In this document: piece after piece, positions 59,127-64,000 of the stretch | Layout of the letters: every line of letters begins with the position of its first letter | Numbering within the stretch: position 1 is the stretch's first letter | Assembly: GCA_018466975.1 (NCBI GenBank) | Contig: CM031562.1 | Coordinates: forward strand, 4,092,001 to 4,156,000 | Length of the DNA stretch: 64,000 bases | From: Sparassis latifolia | Taxonomy: Eukaryota > Basidiomycota > Agaricomycetes > Polyporales > Sparassidaceae | Direction of reading: 5' to 3' | The notes under the pieces: generated by a model | Databases searched by the model: none | Told to the model about the DNA's origin: nothing | Seen by the model: only the letters and a program-made list of their open reading frames with translations | Translations under genes and position numbers: made by a program

Positions 59127-59242
59127 GCCTGTGGCGGGGTACTCCGCCATACCAAGGTGCCGGACCAATTGGTCCGCTCGACCCCAAGGAACGATTTGGA
59201 ACCCTAACCCCAACGGCCAGGACCTAAAAGGTCCTCACGTGC
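59127..59242. repeat. Terminal-type repeat B (direct copy of repeat A)
   Basis: About 116 bases collinear with repeat A. It has a perfect 16-base palindrome CGGACCAATTGGTCCG (59161-59176), GGCGG-...-CCGCC foldback at the left, one exact telomere-like unit plus a variant (CCCTAACCCC, 59202-59211) and AGGACC-TAAAA-GGTCCT. As at repeat A, a gene for the cysteine-rich C-terminal domain ends about 180 bases to its right. Confidence 0.7.
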
Positions 59243-59421
59243 ATTTGACGGAAGTGGCGCTGACGTCATATTCCACCGACGGACCAAGGACAGAGAGCGC
59301 GACACGTATTCAGTACGCTATCGTAGTGTAGTACCGACGAAAATGAAATTCAAGTTACATACAGTAATCACGGACAGAGGAAACGACAGGCGGGATCAAA
59401 CTGCATGTTTGGAAAGACACG

Positions 59422-60121
59422 TTAGGCCTGGGCAGTGGGTTTCGAGTCGGAACTGTTGCACCTGTCCCCGCCATCGGCGTCGGCCTTCGACACACTTTCA
59501 TGAAGGCAATCCAACTGCACGTACTTGATACCCCCGCGCTCAACAATGAGATCGGCACTGCTGGGAGCAACGACCAGGGACTTGAACAGCTCGAAGAGCA
59601 CCATATGGCCGCCCAGCTCGGATTCCGGGTCGATGACGATGACGGTGCGCTTTTCGAGAAGCGTGGCGAATGCCACGTACTCCATCGAGTGCTCGCCGCC
59701 AGTGGAGCACTTCACCACAAGGTCCTTGTACATGGTGCGGATGGTCGCCAGGAAGACGTGTGGGTTGAAGTGTGTACCGGTGCTGAAAATGCCTGAGGGC
59801 TGCGGCCAGGCTGGCACGTCCTCGACAGACTTGACAATCTTGCCGTCAACTAGCATTTCCAACTTCTTCGGCTTCTGTCGGACACCGTCGGAGCAGAACG
59901 ATCGCTTGTGGTTGATATCTGAGCCTTCCAGGCCTGGATACATGATCACCTTGCATCTGCTGCACGTATTGGCCTTGCGTGTCATCTATGGGACCAGTCA
60001 GCTCCCGCGGACAGAGGAGAAAGTGGTGCCAACTCACCTTCTTGCTGCCCTCGCTGCTCTGGTTCCGCAGCAGAGGCACGGCCTTGCAGTGCTTCCAGGC
60101 GTACATGTCATATTGTTGCAT
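59422..60121 (-). CDS. Stand-alone paralogue of the transposase C-terminal domain
   Basis: Start taken at ATG 60121 (another ATG with a possible small intron lies at 60172). Two exons encode YDMYAWKHCKAVPLLRNQ + MTRKANTCSRCKVIMYPG, then HKRSFCSDGVRQKPKKLE, WPQPSGIFSTGTHFNPHVFL and FELFKSLVVAPSSADLIVER. The transposase 6 kb to the left has WMKHCLAVTLTKVENGDGK / THTCTRCRAIMYPG / CMDGVRQKPKK / GIFSGGTHFHPDVFL, with an intron at the same place before the CxRC motif. The cysteine and histidine spacing is preserved, suggesting a metal-binding domain. There is no transposase core upstream, so this is a truncated copy or a separate regulatory protein. No stop or frameshift is seen. Confidence 0.72.
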
Positions 60122-60451
60122 AATATACCTAGGACTGTAAGCCGAGTGTGATGCACACTCACCTGTAGTCATAGTACAGTCTGCACATGCATTAGATTGT
60201 GCATTCAGGATGCATATTCATGTATAGCGGATGCATCACAGTATGCATTGGAGGATGCGCGCCCCCTTTCCTCTTTTGAAATGCTATTATTAGTCCCATC
60301 TGCTTTAGGTCATCCTCCCGCCGGCTACTTGGCGCTCAACCCGCCCTCCAGCACCGCCACCTGCCTCCTTCCTGCTTCAGCGGTATTCGGTCCCTTATTA
60401 TTTGATCTTATATCTCTGTGGGATCTTCTTTTACATCTTCCCTGTCCTTCC
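60122..60451. other. Short divergent interval rich in ATGCAT
   Basis: Between 60185 and 60262 the words GCATTA, ATGCAT and GATGCA recur about six times with AT-rich spacers. Similar words recur at 62755-62790 between exons of the next gene. They may be degenerate repeats; no protein is known to me to bind here. Confidence 0.35.
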
Positions 60452-60778
60452 ATGTCTTTGGTCGATCCCTATTCACGTGACTGGATGCGCGAACATCTCG
60501 GGGAGCTTTTACTCAATGCACAGTACTCCGTGTCCATGCAGGCACGACAGACAGGAGCTGAGTATTTTTTTCTTACCACTCCTTTTTTGCAGTCTGTTGA
60601 TGGTCCCATGTCACTGGGTGCACTGCCGCCCTCGGCGATGCCAGGTGCGCGCAGCGATGCCAGGTGCGCGCGGCGATACCAGGGTGCGCGCTCAACACAA
60701 GTGCATGAGCAAGCCAGATGGGCAGGAATTCAGAGACAGGTAGAGACTCGCAGGGCTAGTTTCTCCCATCAGGATTGA
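60452..60778 (+). CDS. Small plus-strand ORF, doubtful
   Basis: An ATG at 60452 opens 108 codons (MSLVDPYSRDWMREHLGELL...). A stretch of the frame is encoded by the 19-base tandem repeat at 60634-60691. It is divergent from the C-terminal-domain gene but has no recognisable domain and no introns, unlike its neighbours. Treat as tentative. Confidence 0.25.
   Translation: MSLVDPYSRDWMREHLGELLLNAQYSVSMQARQTGAEYFFLTTPFLQSVDGPMSLGALPPSAMPGARSDARCARRYQGARSTQVHEQARWAGIQRQVETRRASFSHQD
60634..60691. repeat. Three-copy 19-base minisatellite
   Basis: GGCGATGCCAGGTGCGCGC (60634-60652), AGCGATGCCAGGTGCGCGC (60653-60671) and GGCGATACCAGGGTGCGCGC (60672-60691) are head-to-tail copies. The third has one substitution and one extra G. 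Confidence 0.85.
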
Positions 60779-61103
60779 AGGACGAGTAACACAGATCTCG
60801 ACCATTATCTCACCAGGCAAGGGCAGTTTCGATAGAGTCCTTACTTTGTCGACTACAGTATCAATTCATCAAGGTGTTTTATCCTAACATGTGGCAGAAT
60901 TTAAGGCTGAAAACAAATAATATATTTGTTCACAACCGTGCTACTAAAGTATTTTTCTATCAAGATAGTTCACTACAGAAGCGGAAATGACTGAACACAA
61001 TGCGCACAAGATATCACGACGATCAAGAATACAAGAAGTACAAGAAATGGTATGCCGTGGCCGCAACGGCACCAAGATCACTACGCAAGACTCACCAGAG
61101 CAT

Positions 61104-63665
61104 TCATTGCCTCCTTCTCTTCACCCCATCGTTGCCCTCACCCATTTCCGCCTTGTTCTCCTTCGCAGACTTCCTTTTCGGCTTCGCAGAATCACTCTCC
61201 ATCGTTGAAATGCTGAGCCTCCTGGCTTGAGCTGCTGTGGGCTCCCATATTGAGTCTGCAGTCGGAGGAAGCTTACGCGTGCGAGAAGGCCGAGCTAAGG
61301 AGGAGCAAGAGTTCGAGGCGGATGGTGCTGCGGACGTAGCCGTACCATCCAGATCGATAGGTGAGGAGGAGCATGAGGTCGACGCGGAAGTACTGCTTGG
61401 TACTGCGGATGTAGCAGTACCATCCAGATCGACAGAGGGGGGGGAGAATGTGTTAATAGAGTGCATGGGCGCGACATGGTCAGCTGGCTGAACAATAGTT
61501 GGCGCGGCAGACACCGGAACAGGCTGAATGACGGGTGCACTATGCACTTCAGAATGTCGGAGAGCATCGCGTTCAGCAGATGCGTCAATGCCGGACTGCA
61601 CAATGTCAGCGGGCACCGAGACTGCATCACTGGAAGTCCGGGAGCTGGTATTAATGGCGGCAGCGGTGAGGGCATGCACAGGAATCACATATGCAGGGGG
61701 TGGTACCGGGAATCTGAACATTGAACTGCTGGCTGTATCGGATGTGGCAGGGAGAACGATAGGCCGATCTTGCACAATGGAGAGCATACCAAGGTTGGCA
61801 ATGTTGGTTGGACTGGTTGCAATGTGAGGTCCAGGCTCGTGCGCACCAGATACCATATTGCCAGTATCGGAGGCATCGCCCAAATGAGAACCCTGATTTG
61901 GCTGCAACGGGACTCCGTCAACGTGACCCCATGCTCCCGAAATCGCTGCCGGGGCAGCAGAGTCCACGAGGTCAAGAGGTCCCGCACCAAGCTCGTTGAT
62001 AACCCAGTTGGTAGTGTCGGGCGTCCACGTTCCGACATCGAAGTCTGGCCATGGTATTTGCTCACCTCCGAGACCCGATGGCAACAGCCATGCGGCGCCC
62101 CACCCGTTCAGTGGCACTTGCAGAAGCACGTCATTTTGACAGACGTGGTAGACGCGTGACCCGCCAGATCAAAATTGGAAGATGCATATCCCGAGGTGTT
62201 CATCATGTTTGATAGCGAAGGATGAGGTATCTGTGGCATGGGGATTGGGGATTGTGGCGGCCCTGTCAACGAAGCCACAAACTCTGAAGAAGATGGCAAG
62301 GACAAAGAGGGCAGCAATGGTGATGAGGATCGTGAGAGTGCGGGCGACGATGGCGGAAATGGCGACGCATGCTCCGATGGGCATGGTGGAATGGCAGGAG
62401 TCTCAGAAAAGTTGTCCCCGCTGGCACGTCTTGAATCCTCAGTGCTCATGCCATGCAGTGGGTGGAGTTCCGGTGTAGCTACCCTTCCTGTACCAGCAGA
62501 CGATGGACCTGCCGCGGATGGAAGACTGTCTGCAGCACTTTCGTCCGATAGATCAAGTGCACGGCACCGTCGAACATCTGAAGCTATAATACATTCTTGG
62601 TATCAGACCGAACAATATATGTATCCGATTGTGACTTACGATATACGGCCTTCAAATGCTCAATGAAGGCGTCCATCACGTTGGTCATGACGCCTGGGTG
62701 GATGTCACTGAAGGTGTGACCAGTTTCTGTCGTTCCGGAATGCGACCTGTGGAATTTTATGCATAAAGTATGCATACATTATGCATTAGCCAACGAGAGC
62801 ACTGAGATAAAGGGGAGTACATACGCAATGGTGACGATGTCACCTCCTTCGTCTGGACATGGTCCTCCCGCTATGACTGTGATGTCCCAACCTGAGTCCG
62901 CCGCCAGCTCGCTGAATACCTGCTTCAGGATAATCGGCATGTCGTTGATTGCCCTGTGAGTACTGTTAAAAATGTAGGCTCCCGCCGAACAAAAAATTAG
63001 CACTCACTGTTGGTACTGGCAGGGAGACCTCTCGGTATCACCGCCACAGCTCTTCTCATCTGACTGCTTCTTGCTGGCCTCAATCGCATCCAAAACCTGC
63101 TTCCTCACCCAATCCTCCTCCTGCTCGAACCGTTCATCTGTGACACGGTTAACGACGTTAAGGGATTCGTGACACGTCGGTTTTTCACGCTCGAGTGTCG
63201 CCTTAATGTGAGACTCTATTCTATCCTTGTAGAACCTTCTTGAATACTCCTCCCGCTCCTTGAGAACTCGGTGCTTGGGCTTCACGCCTAAGCTCTCCAT
63301 CATGATCGGGGTGACGCGAGCGACCTTCCGAGCATTGTTAGGGCGGCGCCAATTGAACCATGTTTTCAATTGCTGCGAAGACTTTAGCATATATTGTCGT
63401 CGGACTGAGATATTACAGTATTACTTACGCTCTGCCACTTTTTGATTGCTTCCCCGAGCACGGTCCGTTGCTCCTCAGATAATATGCTATCCGAGACGTC
63501 GGGGCCAAAGAGCTTAACACGCTCAGGAAATCGCTGGAAAAATTCAGTGTTCAGGGAGGCCCAGAATTTGGTGAGGGTGCGACACTTTTGGTGCTCGAGA
63601 AATGACGGTCGCAGGGAGGTGAGGAGTGCCGTCTCGGCCTCAGTGGCCCAAGACTTCTGTGGCAT
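61104..63665 (-). CDS. Uncharacterised mobile-element-associated protein
   Basis: Start ATG 63665, stop TGA 61106-61104. The N-terminal part (MPQKSWATEAETALLTSLRP, FFQRFPERVKLFGPD, then LKTWFNWRRPNNARKVARV, REEYSRRFYKDRIESHI) is basic and Trp/Phe-rich. Next come NDMPIILKQVFSELAADSGW and GTTETGHTFSDIHPGVMTNV, then a long Ser/Pro-rich tail. Genes of this pattern recur in mushroom genomes near transposons, in my recollection, with no known function. About six introns; one, near 62115-62160 (GTCACG...GCAAG), is needed to join DLA to VPLNGWGAAW. The tail holds two copies of DLDGTATSA from a DNA duplication at 61320-61440. No stop or shift is seen. Confidence 0.65.
61320..61440. repeat. Imperfect tandem duplication in the gene's 3' part
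   Basis: Two copies of a segment around GTACCATCCAGATCGA (61343-61358 and 61421-61436), each preceded by a GCGGA(C/T)GTAGC block, with a spacer of about 60 bases. They encode the paired motif DLDGTATSA in the minus-strand protein. Confidence 0.6.
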
Positions 63666-64000
63666 GACTGGGAACTTCGAAGAGCACGGGACAGTTGAGA
63701 ACAAGCTCCCCACCTATTAATGATTATTTGAGTGAGCGCTCGGGAGTCCATCGCCCAATTGAAGCACGTACCTAGTACCATGTTGAGCGGGTGGGTTCTC
63801 TTGTGGGTCATGTTAAGAAGCACCCTGTCAGTACGCATCAGCAGTTCAATGAGTCCCGTGGCACGACGTCTGTTGCCTCATACTCCATATAAGAGGCACC
63901 GAAGCTTGCCTGATCCACCCAAGCTCATTCTCGTCTCCTTCTATTGTTCTCATCCATCTAAGCAGTATGATCGCTTGTCAGAACATGCGTGGCGGAGCCC
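63666..64000. promoter_or_regulatory. Region upstream of the last gene, TATA-like box
   Basis: On the plus strand ATATAAGAGG (about 63887) is followed by a pyrimidine-rich tract (63925-63960) and an ATG at 63967, the layout of a fungal core promoter. It could drive a plus-strand gene that starts here and leaves the window. It also covers the promoter of the minus-strand gene. Confidence 0.3.

Noticed and set aside
1..64000. CRISPR arrays, bacterial operons, LTR retrotransposons
   Set aside because: No spaced direct repeats of that type, no ribosome-binding pattern, and no reverse transcriptase or long terminal repeats were seen.

Overview
The window is nuclear DNA of a filamentous basidiomycete, most likely an agaricomycete. 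Genes on both strands are split by many short GT-AG introns, mostly about 45-65 nt. Several protein types are typical of that group: BTB proteins ending in a VKLNIQW-like tail, a DUF6533-like membrane protein, and large transposases with a zinc-binding N-terminus. The species cannot be named from sequence alone.

Layout. 1-22.3 kb is a dense housekeeping block: the start of a minus-strand gene (1-104), VPS8 of CORVET (389-5324, one apparent frameshift), COG2 of the Golgi tether (5433-8871, minus), a membrane-anchored monothiol glutaredoxin (9141-9920), a HAD phosphatase (10111-11169, minus), a second membrane-anchored glutaredoxin-like protein whose active-site cysteine is serine (11813-12792, minus), a BTB gene with a decayed tandem copy (14220-15991), acetoacetyl-CoA synthetase (16104-18915, minus) and the ER-fusion GTPase SEY1 (19253-22315). 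22.3-30.7 kb is gene-poor. It has two intron-bearing tRNA-Val genes, a Ser/Pro-rich Hsp20-like protein, a conserved-looking small ORF, and a TIR-bounded 0.9-kb element carrying a truncated RecQ-like helicase, itself lying between diverged inverted repeats. 30.7-52.9 kb is again gene-dense: UTP25, TOP3 (Toprim/type IA core, RGG tail, two GRF and four CCHC fingers), a MITE-like foldback, RSE1/SF3B3, a GMC oxidoreductase, geranylgeranyl diphosphate synthase, a DUF6533-like membrane protein and an Ohr/OsmC peroxidase.

53-64 kb is an accessory, mobile-element region. A multi-exon DDE-type transposase gene (53362-57720, minus) with a cysteine-cluster N-terminus and a cysteine-rich C-terminal domain is followed by accessory ORFs. 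A palindrome-rich terminal-type repeat, holding a CCCTAA telomere-like motif, lies just beyond the 3' end of the transposase. A second copy of that repeat lies beyond the 3' end of a stand-alone paralogue of the transposase C-terminal domain (59422-60121). A further uncharacterised gene (61104-63665, minus) follows. This cluster is the best candidate for an incompletely described system.

Most genes look individually regulated. Divergent pairs with short shared promoters are COG2/glutaredoxin, AACS/SEY1 and GMC/GGPPS. Functional themes are endomembrane traffic and ER/Golgi redox (VPS8, COG2, SEY1, the glutaredoxins), RNA maturation (UTP25, RSE1) and DNA topology (TOP3), but nothing in the sequence shows co-regulation. 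Exon boundaries are read by eye, so gene ends are firmer than internal junctions.
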